From Paracoccaceae bacterium (lineage in GTDB: Bacteria; Pseudomonadota; Alphaproteobacteria; Rhodobacterales; Rhodobacteraceae), in assembly GCA_027486345.1 (NCBI GenBank), contig JAIXPH010000036.1, positions 124,001-188,000 on the forward strand: a stretch of 64,000 nt of DNA. Reading direction: 5' to 3'. The notes under the pieces were generated by a model that did not search any database, was not told the DNA's origin, and saw only the letters and a program-made list of their open reading frames with translations. Shown piece after piece: positions 53,916 through 63,353 of the stretch (positions are counted from its first letter, which is position 1; every line of letters starts with the position of its first letter). The position numbers and the translations under genes are program-made.

Positions 53916-55931
53916 TTGGATATCGAGACGCTCCGCGCCCGCCACCCGGACCACTGGATGCGCGCCTGCGCGATCCGCACCTTGACCCTCGATGCCGTCG
54001 CCGCGGCGAACTCGGGCCATTCTGGCATGCCGATGGGCATGGCCGATGTGGCGACGGTCCTGTTTGAGAAACACCTGAACTTCGACCCCGCCGCGCCGCG
54101 TTGGGCCAACCGCGACCGCTTCATCCTGTCGGCGGGTCATGGGTCGATGCTGATCTATTCTCTGCTGTACCTCACCGGCTATGCCGACGTGACGCTGGAG
54201 CAGATCAAGAACTTCCGCCAGTGGGGCGCGATCACCGCAGGCCACCCGGAATACGGCCATGTCGCGGGGGTGGAGACGACGACCGGCCCCTTGGGTCAGG
54301 GTATCGCCAATGCCGTGGGCTTTGCCATCGCCGAAGAGAACCTGCGCGCGCGCTGGGGGTCCAAGATCGTGGACCATTACACCTATGTCATCGCCGGTGA
54401 CGGCTGCCTGATGGAAGGTGTTTCGCAGGAAGCGATTGGTCTGGCGGGCAAGCAGAAACTCAGCCGCCTGATCGTGCTGTGGGATGACAATGGCATCACC
54501 ATCGACGGCAAGGTCTCCATCGCCGATGTGACCGACCAGAAGGCGCGTTTTGCGGCGAGCGGTTGGAACGTGCTGTCCTGCGACGGGCATGACCCCGAGG
54601 ATATCGACCGCGCGCTGACCGCAGCCAAAGCGTCCGACCGCCCGACGATGATCGCCTGCAAGACCCATATCGCGCTTGGCCATGCCGCGCAGGACACCTC
54701 CAAGGGCCATGGTGCGCTGACCGATGCCGCGCAGATGGCTGCGGCCAAGGCAGGCTATGGCTGGACCGCTGCCCCGTTTGAAATCCCCGCCGACATCAAG
54801 GCGCAGTGGGAGGCGATGGGTGCCCGTGGTGCCGATGCCCATGCCGCATGGGCGGGCCGTCTGGCGGCGCTGTCGCCTGCCAAACAGGCCGAATTCGCCC
54901 GCATCTTCGCCGGGGACGCGCCTGCAAAGCTGGCAAGCGTGATCCGGGGCGTGAAGAAGGCGGCGGTCGAGTCCTTGCCGAAACTCGCCACCCGTGCCTC
55001 ATCTGAAAAGGTGCTGGCGGCGGTGAACCCGGTGATGGGGGAAACGCTGGGCGGATCGGCCGACCTGACCGGGTCGAACAACACCAAGACCGCCGATCTG
55101 GGCGTCTTCACGCCCGAGGATCGCAAGGGCCGCTATGTCTATTACGGCATCCGCGAACATGGCATGGCCGCGGCGATGAACGGCATGGCGCTGCATGGCG
55201 GCGTGCGCCCCTACGGCGGCACCTTCATGTGCTTCACCGACTATGCCCGCCCCTCGATGCGGCTGTCGGCGCTGATGGGCATCCCGGTGGTCTATGTCAT
55301 GACGCATGACTCCATCGGTCTGGGCGAGGATGGCCCGACCCACCAGCCCGTGGAACATCTGGCGATCTCGCGCTCCACCCCCAACACCCTTGTCATCCGC
55401 CCCGCCGATCTGGTGGAAACGGCTGAGGCCTGGGAAGTCGCGCTGACGCAGAAATCCACGCCCACCGTGCTGGCGCTGTCGCGTCAGAACCTGCCGGCGG
55501 TGCGCAAGACCCACACCAACACCAACATGGTCGCCAAGGGCGCCTATGTGCTGGCCGAGTCGGTGGCCAAGCGTCAGGTCATTCTGATCGCCACCGGGTC
55601 CGAGGTGGAAATCGCGCTGAAGGCCAAGGACGCGCTGGAGGCCGACGGCATCGGCACTCGTGTCGTCTCGATGCCTTCGATGGAGTTGTTCGCCCAGCAG
55701 GATGAGGCTTACCGCCGCAAGGTCCTGCCCCCCGGCCCGGCCCGCGTGGCCATCGAGGCAGGGGTCCGTCAGGGTTGGGACCGTTGGCTCTTAGGTGAAC
55801 GGGGACGTGAGGCCAAGGCCGGTTTCGTCGGCATGTCCTCGTTTGGGGCGTCGGCCCCGATGGAGCGGCTCTACAAGGAATTCGGCATCACCGCCGAGAA
55901 TGCCGTCGCCGTGGCGAAGAGCCTGATCTGA
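53916..55931 (+). CDS. tkt: Transketolase
   Basis: 671 residues with a likely TTG start at 53916; AGGA lies about 9 nt upstream and the next ATG (53958) would remove conserved residues. Thiamine-binding motifs are [33 protein letters not shown] and [20 protein letters not shown]. It interconverts pentose and hexose phosphates. The gene is near two gap genes, as in Calvin/pentose-phosphate clusters. A repeat element follows the stop. Confidence 0.95.
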   Translation: MDIETLRARHPDHWMRACAIRTLTLDAVAAANSGHSGMPMGMADVATVLFEKHLNFDPAAPRWANRDRFILSAGHGSMLIYSLLYLTGYADVTLEQIKNFRQWGAITAGHPEYGHVAGVETTTGPLGQGIANAVGFAIAEENLRARWGSKIVDHYTYVIAGDGCLMEGVSQEAIGLAGKQKLSRLIVLWDDNGITIDGKVSIADVTDQKARFAASGWNVLSCDGHDPEDIDRALTAAKASDRPTMIACKTHIALGHAAQDTSKGHGALTDAAQMAAAKAGYGWTAAPFEIPADIKAQWEAMGARGADAHAAWAGRLAALSPAKQAEFARIFAGDAPAKLASVIRGVKKAAVESLPKLATRASSEKVLAAVNPVMGETLGGSADLTGSNNTKTADLGVFTPEDRKGRYVYYGIREHGMAAAMNGMALHGGVRPYGGTFMCFTDYARPSMRLSALMGIPVVYVMTHDSIGLGEDGPTHQPVEHLAISRSTPNTLVIRPADLVETAEAWEVALTQKSTPTVLALSRQNLPAVRKTHTNTNMVAKGAYVLAESVAKRQVILIATGSEVEIALKAKDALEADGIGTRVVSMPSMELFAQQDEAYRRKVLPPGPARVAIEAGVRQGWDRWLLGERGREAKAGFVGMSSFGASAPMERLYKEFGITAENAVAVAKSLI

Positions 55932-55953
55932 CGGCTTGGCCTTGTGGGCAGGA

Positions 55954-56005
55954 GCGGGGGTTTCACACCCCCGCACCCCCGTGGGGTATTTCAGGCCAAG
56001 ATGAA
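55954..56005 (+). repeat. Dispersed intergenic repeat, copy 3 (shortened, opposite orientation)
   Basis: The hairpin GCGGGGGT-TTCAC-ACCCCCGC (55954-55974) is followed by ACCCCCGTGGGGTATTTCAG and GCCAAGATG. The core CACCCCCGNGGNTATTT equals the reverse complement of copies 1 and 2. Placed after tkt, it could aid termination. Confidence 0.5.
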
Positions 56006-56061
56006 GGGCAAGGAGAGGTGAGCCGTCCTTTCGGGGGCGGCTTTTTCCTTGGGGGGATGGG

Positions 56062-57102
56062 ATGCTGGCAGGTTTCGGCCCCGCGATGGCGCGGGCGCAT
56101 GGGGTGGATGTGGCGCGCGGGGCCTTTGGCGCGCTGCTGGGCCTTGGCTTCGCCGCAGCGGTGGTGGCGGTCACTGGCGCGCCAGTCTGGCTGATCGCGC
56201 CGTTCGGGGCGTCGTCGGTGTTGCTTTATGCCGTGCCGAACAGCCCCTTGGCACAGCCGTGGTCGGTGTTCTGGGGCAATGTGCTGTCGGCTTTGGCGGC
56301 GCTGGCGGTGGTGTCGGTGCTGCCGGCGGGGGTCTGGGTCGCGCCGGTGGCGGTGGCGGCGGGGATCGCGCTGATGCTGGTCGCCCGCGCGCTGCACCCA
56401 CCCGGTGGGGCGGTGGCGCTGCTGGTGGCGCTGACGCCTCATCCTGACTGGCATTTTGCGCTGACGCCCGTCGCCAGCGGCACGGCGGCGCTGATCGGGG
56501 CGGCGGTGGTCTGGAACCGGCTGGTGGGGCGGGTCTATCCCTTTCGTCAGCCCGCAGAACCCGGACCCCATGGCACGCGCGACCCGGCACCGCCGCAGCG
56601 CATCGGGCTGGACCCCGCGCAGATGGCGGGCATTCTGGACAGCTATCGCCAATCCGCGAACCTGGGCGTGGCCGACCTTGCCCGACTGGTGGGCGCGGTG
56701 GAGGATGCCGCGGCGGCACGGCGGATGGAGGGCTTCACCGCCGCCGACATCATGTCACGCGATCTGGTGACGGTGGGGCCCGAGGCGGGTTTCGAAGCGG
56801 TGGCATCGGTGTTCCGCACGCGGGGCTTTCATTCCTTGCCGGTTGTAGCGGACGGCGCGCTTTTGGGCGTGATCTTCCAGATCGACCTGATCCGCGCGCC
56901 GGGGGCCAATGCCGCCACGCTGATGCGGACCGCCCTGCCCCAAGCCGCGCCTGACACGCCGGTCGGTGTGCTGTTGCCGATGCTGGAGGATGGCGGGGCC
57001 GAGGCGGTGCCGATCATGGACGGCACGGCCCTCATCGGCATCGTCACGCGGACCGACCTGATCTCGGCCCTCGCCCGGCGTCTGGCGCGGATCAGCGCTT
57101 GA
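56062..57102 (+). CDS. HPP-family membrane protein with CBS domains
   Basis: 346 residues. About four N-terminal transmembrane helices include the HPP signature ALHPPGGAVALLVAL. The C-terminal half has two CBS motifs (MSRDLVTVGPEAGFEAVASV, then the PVGVLLPMLEDGGAEAVPIM pair), which usually bind adenosine nucleotides. HPP proteins have been linked to nitrite or anion transport in plastids and cyanobacteria; the substrate here is unknown. It overlaps the convergent DUF808 gene by 11 bp. Confidence 0.85.
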   Translation: MLAGFGPAMARAHGVDVARGAFGALLGLGFAAAVVAVTGAPVWLIAPFGASSVLLYAVPNSPLAQPWSVFWGNVLSALAALAVVSVLPAGVWVAPVAVAAGIALMLVARALHPPGGAVALLVALTPHPDWHFALTPVASGTAALIGAAVVWNRLVGRVYPFRQPAEPGPHGTRDPAPPQRIGLDPAQMAGILDSYRQSANLGVADLARLVGAVEDAAAARRMEGFTAADIMSRDLVTVGPEAGFEAVASVFRTRGFHSLPVVADGALLGVIFQIDLIRAPGANAATLMRTALPQAAPDTPVGVLLPMLEDGGAEAVPIMDGTALIGIVTRTDLISALARRLARISA

Positions 57103-58045
57103 ACAGGGCGAGTGCCGGGGCGATGACCTTGGTGGCCACCGGGATCAGCAAGAGGCCAAGCGCCAGACCAAAGACCCCGTCCAGCGCCGCCGTCACCGCC
57201 CAAGTCACCAGACCGGCGGCGGCAGGCACCGCATGGGCGGCCGCCTCTGCCGCGTGGTGAATCGGGTCGTAAAGCCCGTTCCAGCCCAGTTCGTGCAGGC
57301 CATGGGCGACGATGTTGCCCCCCACCCAGAGCATCGCCGCCGTCCCGATGGTGGACAGGATCGTCATCAGCTTGGGCATCGCCACCACAAGGCCGCGCCC
57401 CAGCCCCCGCCACGGCGCGGTGCGCCCGGTGCGGGCCATGTGCAGCCCGATGTCATCCATCTTCACGATCAGTGCCACCGCGCCATAGACCACGACGGTG
57501 ATCAGCGTGCCGACCACGGCGAGGGTGATCGCCTCCATCCACAGCGCCCCGTCGGGGATGGCGGCAAGGGAAATCGTCATGATCTCGGCCGAGAGGATGA
57601 AATCAGTCTTGATGGCGCCGGCCACCTTTTCCTCTTCCAGATGCGCCGGATCGGCGACGTCGAGATCCGCTTCGACCTCATGCGAGGCATGGGGGAACAG
57701 GAGGTGGAACACCTTCTCGGCCCCTTCGAAGCACAGATAGGCCCCACCCAGCATCAGAAGCGGCGTGATCACGAAAGGCGCGAAATAGCTCAGCGCAAGT
57801 AGCCCTGGCAACAGGACGATCAGTTTGTTCTTCAGCGATCCCAGCGCGATGCGCCCGATGATCGGCAATTCGCGCGCGGCCTCGAACCCGTGGACATATT
57901 TCGGCGTCACGGCGGCATCGTCGATCACCACCCCCGCCGCCTTGGCCCCGGCCTTGGCCGCCGCCCCCGCGATATCATCGACCGAGGCCGCCGCCACCTT
58001 GGCAATCGCCGCCACATCATCCAGCAGCGCAATCAAACCGCTCAT
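57092..58045 (-). CDS. DUF808 (YedI-type) membrane protein
   Basis: 317 residues from ATG 58045 (MSGLIALLDDVAAIAKVAAA). The typical DUF808 start continues as DDIAGAAAKAGAKAAGVVID. Several transmembrane helices (LIVLLPGLLALSYFAPFVIT, then ITLAVVGTLITVVVYGAVAL) and YLCFEGAEKVFHLLFPH follow. The function is unknown. The 3' ends of this and the HPP gene overlap. Confidence 0.88.
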   Translation of the reverse strand: MSGLIALLDDVAAIAKVAAASVDDIAGAAAKAGAKAAGVVIDDAAVTPKYVHGFEAARELPIIGRIALGSLKNKLIVLLPGLLALSYFAPFVITPLLMLGGAYLCFEGAEKVFHLLFPHASHEVEADLDVADPAHLEEEKVAGAIKTDFILSAEIMTISLAAIPDGALWMEAITLAVVGTLITVVVYGAVALIVKMDDIGLHMARTGRTAPWRGLGRGLVVAMPKLMTILSTIGTAAMLWVGGNIVAHGLHELGWNGLYDPIHHAAEAAAHAVPAAAGLVTWAVTAALDGVFGLALGLLLIPVATKVIAPALALFKR

Positions 58046-58234
58046 CCTGCACATCCCATTCTGAAGCCCCATCCTTGATACCCCAGCGCCCGGACAGTTG
58101 CAAAGGCTCTGCCCGTTAGCGCAAACGGAAGATGTTTACGCTAACACACTGATAAATGGTGATTTTTGATCTTGCGGCGTTGCGGCATTCGCGGCAAGGG
58201 CAAGGTATTCCGCAGCAGTCCTTCGGAGAGGCGC

Positions 58235-59239
58235 ATGACCATCACCATCGGCATCAACGGTTTCGGGCGCATCGGGCGCTGCACCTTGGCCCATATCGCC
58301 GAAAGCAATCGCAACGACGTTCAGGTGGTGGCGATCAATGCCACCGGCCCGATCGAAACCAATGCGCATCTGTTGAAGTACGACTCGGTGCATGGCCGCT
58401 TTCCGGGAATGGTGAAGGTCAAGGAAAACATGCTGGACCTTGGCCGGGGGCCAATCCGGGTGATGTCCACCTACAATCCCGAGGAGCTGGATTGGGAGGG
58501 CGTGGATGTCGTGCTGGAATGCACCGGCAAGTTCAATGACCGCGACAAGGCGGCGGTCCATCTGGGGCGCGGGGCCAAGCGGGTGCTGGTCTCCGCCCCC
58601 GCCAAGCGGGCAGACAAGACCGTGGTCTACGGCGTCAACCATCGCGGGCTGACGCTGGACCATCAGGTGGTCTCGAACGGGTCCTGCACGACGAATTGCC
58701 TCGCCCCCTTGGCCAAGGTGCTGAACGACGCCATCGGGATCGAGAGCGGCATCATGACCACGATCCACAGCTATACGGGCGACCAGCCGACGCTGGACCG
58801 CCGTCACAAGGACCTTTACCGCGCCCGCGCGGCGGCGATGGCGATGATCCCGACCTCCACCGGGGCGGCCAAGGCGATTGGCGAGGTGCTGCCGGAACTG
58901 CAGGGCAAGCTGGACGGTTCGGCCATTCGCGTGCCCACCCCCAATGTCAGCGCGGTGGACCTGACCTTCGTCGCGGGCAAATCCGTGACGGTGCAGGACG
59001 TGAACGAGATCGTCCGCGAGGCGGCGGCGGGATATATGGGCATGGTTCTGGCCTATGACCCCGAACCCAAGGTGTCGATTGACTTCAACCACACGCCGCA
59101 GTCCTCTATCTTCGCCCCGGACCAGACCAAGGTCGTGGGCGGGCGCACCGTGCGCGTCTTGGCGTGGTATGACAATGAGTGGGGCTTTTCCTGCCGCATG
59201 GCCGACGTGGCCGGTGTGATGGGGCGGCTCCTCCAGTAA
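58235..59239 (+). CDS. gap: Glyceraldehyde-3-phosphate dehydrogenase, copy 1 (probable NADP-accepting)
   Basis: 334 residues. Rossmann motif [10 protein letters not shown], catalytic Cys151 in SNGSCTTNCLAP and His178 in [10 protein letters not shown]. The residue that dictates NAD preference (Asp after Ile-Asn) is Ala36 (AINATGP), and the following loop reads DRRHKD where NAD-specific enzymes have DLPHKD. Both changes resemble GapB/Calvin-type enzymes that accept NADP. It lies upstream of a tiny membrane protein and a second gap gene. Confidence 0.93.
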   Translation: MTITIGINGFGRIGRCTLAHIAESNRNDVQVVAINATGPIETNAHLLKYDSVHGRFPGMVKVKENMLDLGRGPIRVMSTYNPEELDWEGVDVVLECTGKFNDRDKAAVHLGRGAKRVLVSAPAKRADKTVVYGVNHRGLTLDHQVVSNGSCTTNCLAPLAKVLNDAIGIESGIMTTIHSYTGDQPTLDRRHKDLYRARAAAMAMIPTSTGAAKAIGEVLPELQGKLDGSAIRVPTPNVSAVDLTFVAGKSVTVQDVNEIVREAAAGYMGMVLAYDPEPKVSIDFNHTPQSSIFAPDQTKVVGGRTVRVLAWYDNEWGFSCRMADVAGVMGRLLQ

Positions 59240-59250
59240 CCGGAGGGGTC

Positions 59251-59394
59251 GTGACCGACCGTATCGCCCTGGGCCTTGCCCTTGTGATCACCACCGTGGT
59301 GGGAGCCGACTTTGTCTTTGATGACGGCTCCATCCTGCTTTTTCTGGCGCGAAAACTTTTCGTCTTCGTGGAATACTTGTCCTTCTGGCGCTGA
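59251..59394 (+). CDS. Small single-helix membrane protein between the gap genes
   Basis: 47 residues if GTG 59251 is used: MTDRIALGLALVITTVVGAD, then FVFDDGSILLFLARKLFVFV and EYLSFWR. One N-terminal transmembrane helix and an amphipathic second helix end in Trp-Arg. It begins 11 bp after gap copy 1. I recall similar 45-50 residue proteins in Rhodobacteraceae; the function is unknown. Confidence 0.65.
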   Translation: MTDRIALGLALVITTVVGADFVFDDGSILLFLARKLFVFVEYLSFWR

Positions 59395-59500
59395 GCCTGC
59401 ACGAGTCGGGTTGAAATTTCACCCGTTCTGCGGATGTTAGCGCTATCGTAACGCGCGGGATTCGGCCCGCGTCCGGGCATTTTCAAGAAGGAAAGTTGCC

Positions 59501-60505
<1,005 letters not shown>

Positions 60506-60527
60506 TCTGACCTGATGGGGTGAGCAG

Positions 60528-60564
60528 AGGCGCGGCGGGGCAACCTGCCGCGCCTTTTCTTTTG
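60528..60564 (+). terminator. Strong terminator with GNRA loop after gap copy 2
   Basis: AGGCGCGGC-G-GG closes a GCAA tetraloop with CC-T-GCCGCGCCT (one G-T pair), followed by TTTCTTTTG. Confidence 0.93.
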
Positions 60565-60812
60565 TTCGACGCAAGCCTAAGCGCGTGGTCATTCCTCCGG
60601 GGTGGCGCCTGCCTTGGGGTCGCCCAATCCCTGTTGAGCCCGCAGCCAAGGGGCGCGCACGGCACGCCGGGGTGAGCGCACGTATACGTGCGCTCACCCC
60701 GGGGGGGCGGGCTGTGCGCGCCCCGATGCTTTGGGCATCGGGGCAATCCCCGCCGTGGCGACAGGTGCAAGTCAGGTCGACTGCGCTTTCGTTCCCCTCC
60801 CCACCGCGCCCC
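60565..60812. other. Intergenic region with nested inverted repeats
   Basis: No gene is supported. It contains outer arms GGGGCGCGCAC (60650-60660) and GTGCGCGCCCC (60714-60724) around a 36-bp perfect palindrome. A second hairpin, CCCCGATGC/GCATCGGGG (60721-60743), shares the right edge. Folding the large cruciform and folding the second hairpin are partly exclusive. Confidence 0.6.
60667..60702. repeat. Perfect 36-bp palindrome
   Basis: Eighteen-base arms with no spacer, centred at 60684/60685 (left arm CCGGGGTGAGCGCACGTA). It may be an unusually long protein-binding site, a cruciform, or the remnant of a transposon or phage site. There are no flanking coding sequences that explain it. Confidence 0.85.
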
Positions 60813-60831
60813 ATGTAAATACTTTTTACAT
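60813..60831. promoter_or_regulatory. Inverted-repeat operator, copy 1
   Basis: ATGTAAA-TACTT-TTTACAT: 7-bp arms, 5-nt spacer, 84 bp before the DUF2852 start. It matches copy 2 in arm length and spacing. Confidence 0.55.
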
Positions 60832-60870
60832 CATCCCTTGAAAGCAGACCGGACCGGGGGCATCTTCCGT

Positions 60871-60891
60871 CATGTGAAACGACTTCACATG
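60871..60891. promoter_or_regulatory. Inverted-repeat operator, copy 2
   Basis: CATGTGAA-ACGAC-TTCACATG: 8-bp arms, 5-nt spacer, ending 24 bp before the DUF2852 start. With copy 1 it defines ATGTRAA-N5-TTYACAT; the centres are 59 bp apart. It overlaps an alternative ATG at 60889. Confidence 0.55.
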
Positions 60892-60915
60892 CAACAACCG
60901 ACACGGGAGACCGCG

Positions 60916-61416
60916 ATGCAGACCCCCTTCCCCGCCACGCCTGCCCCGCCCTTTGGCGCGGGAAAGATGCCTTCGGGCCTTTGGTCCTGGCCACGCCGCG
61001 CCGAAGCCTTCCTTGACGCCCGCGGACGCGGAGCCTGGATCGCTGCCATGGTGCTGGGCTTCGTGGTCTTCTGGCCCGTCGGCCTTGCGCTTGTCGCCTA
61101 CATCACCGTCACCAAACGCTGGAGCAATCAGACCATGTTCGGAAACCGCTGTTCATCGCGCCGCCACTCTTCGCAGGCTTGGGGTGGCCAGGGCTGGGGC
61201 GCAGGCCGGGCCTATGCCACCACCGGCAATTCCGCCTTTGACGCCTACCGCGCCGAGACCCTGCGCCGGTTGGAGGAAGAACAGGCCGCCTTCGAATCCT
61301 TCCTGGGCCGTTTGCGCGAAGCCAAGGACAAGCAGGAATTCGACGCCTTCATGAATGACCGCGCCCGCGCCGCGCAGGCCGAACCCAAACAGGGCGACAC
61401 CCCGCCCGCCAACTGA
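60916..61416 (+). CDS. DUF2852 membrane protein
   Basis: 166 residues from ATG 60916, preceded by GGGAG. One strong transmembrane segment (AWIAAMVLGFVVFWPVGLAL) is followed by VTKRWSN, a Ser/Gly/Trp-rich stretch, and a C-terminal helix (AYRAETLRRLEEEQAAFESF, then LGRLREAKDKQEFDAFMNDR) typical of DUF2852. The function is unknown. The two matched inverted repeats upstream suggest dedicated regulation. The RDD gene follows at 66 bp. Confidence 0.88.
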   Translation: MQTPFPATPAPPFGAGKMPSGLWSWPRRAEAFLDARGRGAWIAAMVLGFVVFWPVGLALVAYITVTKRWSNQTMFGNRCSSRRHSSQAWGGQGWGAGRAYATTGNSAFDAYRAETLRRLEEEQAAFESFLGRLREAKDKQEFDAFMNDRARAAQAEPKQGDTPPAN

Positions 61417-61482
61417 TGCCAACCGGACGGCCCGACCGCATCCAGCGCCGCGGGCCGTCCCTCCCCCCTCAAGGATATGCCG

Positions 61483-61929
61483 ATGTACGCCCCCTCTGCC
61501 CTGCCCGACCCGCTGAACCACGCCGAGTTCTATGATGGCGTCACGGTCAAGCGCGGCCTCGCCTGGATCGTCGATGTGATCCTCGTCAGCCTGATCACGG
61601 CGGGCGTGGTGGTGGCGACCTTCCTGACGGGCCTGTTCATCCTGCCAGCGATCTTTCTGGCGGTGGATTTCCTTTATCGCTGGGTGTCCTTGGCCCGCAA
61701 ATCCGCCACGCCGGGCATGCGCCTGATGGGCATCCTGTTCCTTGACCGCGACGGCCAACGGTTGGACACGGGCACCGCCCTCTTGCACACCATCGGCTAT
61801 TACCTCTCGGGGCTGACCTTCCTCGCGCAGGTCCTGTCGATCGGGCTGATGTTCCTCTCTGCCCGTGGCCAGGGTCTGACCGACCACATCCTTGGCACGG
61901 TGGCGATCAACCGCCCGGCGAGGATGTAA
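61483..61929 (+). CDS. RDD-family membrane protein
   Basis: 148 residues from ATG 61483 (AAGG 8 nt upstream); ATG 61477 is two codons earlier. The RDD motif region is KRGLAWIVDVILVSLITAGV, with three to four transmembrane helices and ATPGMRLMGILFLDRDGQRL. RDD proteins are small inner-membrane proteins of unknown or ion-transport function. It probably shares a transcript with the DUF2852 gene. Confidence 0.88.
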   Translation: MYAPSALPDPLNHAEFYDGVTVKRGLAWIVDVILVSLITAGVVVATFLTGLFILPAIFLAVDFLYRWVSLARKSATPGMRLMGILFLDRDGQRLDTGTALLHTIGYYLSGLTFLAQVLSIGLMFLSARGQGLTDHILGTVAINRPARM

Positions 61930-62004
61930 ACCACAACACATGTAATGGCTTGGCGGCGGCGGCAGGGCTTGTTAACCTGTCGCCGTTTTCCCTATGATTG
62001 ATCC

Positions 62005-62847
62005 ATGCGCCATACCCTGCCCATTGCGCCCCAATTCTATGTGACGGCTCCGCAGCCCTGCCCCTACCTTGAGGGGCGGATGGAACGGAAATTGTTCACG
62101 GCCCTGCAGGGGGAACATGCGCAAAAGCTGAATGACACCCTGTCAAAGCAGGGCTTCCGCCGCAGTCAGAACGTGCTCTACCGCCCGTCCTGCGCGGAAT
62201 GTTCCGCCTGCCTGTCCGCCCGCATCCGAGTGGCGGATTTCGAGCCTAGCCGCACCCAGCGGCGTGTGATGAAGCGGGCCGCGCATCTGACGCGCAACCC
62301 CACCAGCCCTTGGGCGACCGAGGATCAGTTCGCCCTGTTCCGCCGCTATCTGGACAACCGCCACGCCGATGGCGGCATGGCGGACATGGACATCTTCGAA
62401 TTCGCCGCGATGATCGAGGAAACCCCGATCAAGTCCCGCGTGATCGAATACAGCCGCCCCCCCAAGAGCGGAGAGCGTGGCCGCCCGCTGGCCGCCGTCT
62501 GCCTGACCGATGTCTTTGATGACGGGCTGTCGATGGTCTATTCGTTTTATGACCCCGATCTGCGCGACCTGTCCCTTGGCACGCATGTCATCCTCGACCA
62601 TGTCGACATCGCGCGCGAGGCGGGCTTGCCTTACGTCTACCTCGGCTATTGGGTGCCGGGCAGCCGCAAGATGGGCTACAAGGCCAACTTCGCCGCGCTT
62701 GAAATCTACAAGGGCGGCCAGTGGCAGCCCATCGGCGACCCGCAGGATCACCGCGCCGAATTGCATCCGCTGTCGGTCGATCCGATCTCGGAGCAGGTGG
62801 CGCGGATCAACCTGCCCGAAAGCCGCATCAGCCGGGGTGAGGTGTGA
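62005..62847 (+). CDS. bpt: Aspartate/glutamate leucyl (arginyl)-tRNA-protein transferase
   Basis: 280 residues. The N-terminal Cys region ([17 protein letters not shown], then [20 protein letters not shown]) and the C-terminal [20 protein letters not shown] are the hallmark of the Ate/Bpt family. It transfers Leu (Bpt) or Arg to N-terminal Asp/Glu, marking proteins for ClpAPS degradation. In bacteria the leucyl form is usual. Its stop overlaps the next start (GTGA). Confidence 0.93.
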   Translation: MRHTLPIAPQFYVTAPQPCPYLEGRMERKLFTALQGEHAQKLNDTLSKQGFRRSQNVLYRPSCAECSACLSARIRVADFEPSRTQRRVMKRAAHLTRNPTSPWATEDQFALFRRYLDNRHADGGMADMDIFEFAAMIEETPIKSRVIEYSRPPKSGERGRPLAAVCLTDVFDDGLSMVYSFYDPDLRDLSLGTHVILDHVDIAREAGLPYVYLGYWVPGSRKMGYKANFAALEIYKGGQWQPIGDPQDHRAELHPLSVDPISEQVARINLPESRISRGEV

Positions 62848-63248
62848 CCTCTGTCACGCAGGGCCTGCGTCTGGCGGCCCTGACCCTGATCATTCCCGAC
62901 TATGATGCCGCCATCGGGTTCTTTGTCGATGTCTTGGGATTTCATCTGCTCGAGGATGTGCCCCAACCCGGCAAACGCTGGGTGAGGGTTGCCCCGCCGG
63001 GTGGCGGCGCGGCCCTCGTGCTGGCACAGCCCGCCACCCCGCAGCAGGCGGCGGCCATCGGAAGCCAAGGCGGTGGGCGGGTCTGGCTGTTTCTGGAAAC
63101 CGACGACTTCGCCCGCGATCACGCCCGCATGACCGCCGCCGGGGTGGAGTTTGAGGAACCGCCGCGACACGAACCCTATGGGACCGTCGCGGTCTGGCGC
63201 GACCCTTTCGGCAACCGCTGGGACCTGATCGAACACCGCAAGGGCTGA
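62844..63248 (+). CDS. VOC-family (glyoxalase-like) protein
   Basis: 134 residues starting at GTG 62844 inside the bpt stop. Two beta-alpha-beta-beta-beta modules are visible: [20 protein letters not shown] and [20 protein letters not shown], ending in [18 protein letters not shown], which is a common VOC terminus. It is probably a metal-dependent lyase, dioxygenase or binding protein; the substrate is unknown. Confidence 0.88.
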   Translation: MTSVTQGLRLAALTLIIPDYDAAIGFFVDVLGFHLLEDVPQPGKRWVRVAPPGGGAALVLAQPATPQQAAAIGSQGGGRVWLFLETDDFARDHARMTAAGVEFEEPPRHEPYGTVAVWRDPFGNRWDLIEHRKG

Positions 63249-63353
63249 ATCCACGCGGCACAGGCCGAATTCCACCCCGTTTAACCTTGCAACGTGGCAC
63301 CTTGCACCAAATGTCACCCACAAGCCCGGCGAAACGGGCCATCAGGGAGAGTC

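Noticed and set aside
60814-60831. PpsR/CrtJ site (TGT-N12-ACA) upstream of DUF2852
   Set aside because: The spacing between TGT and ACA is 11, not 12, and the second copy of the dyad does not fit the motif.
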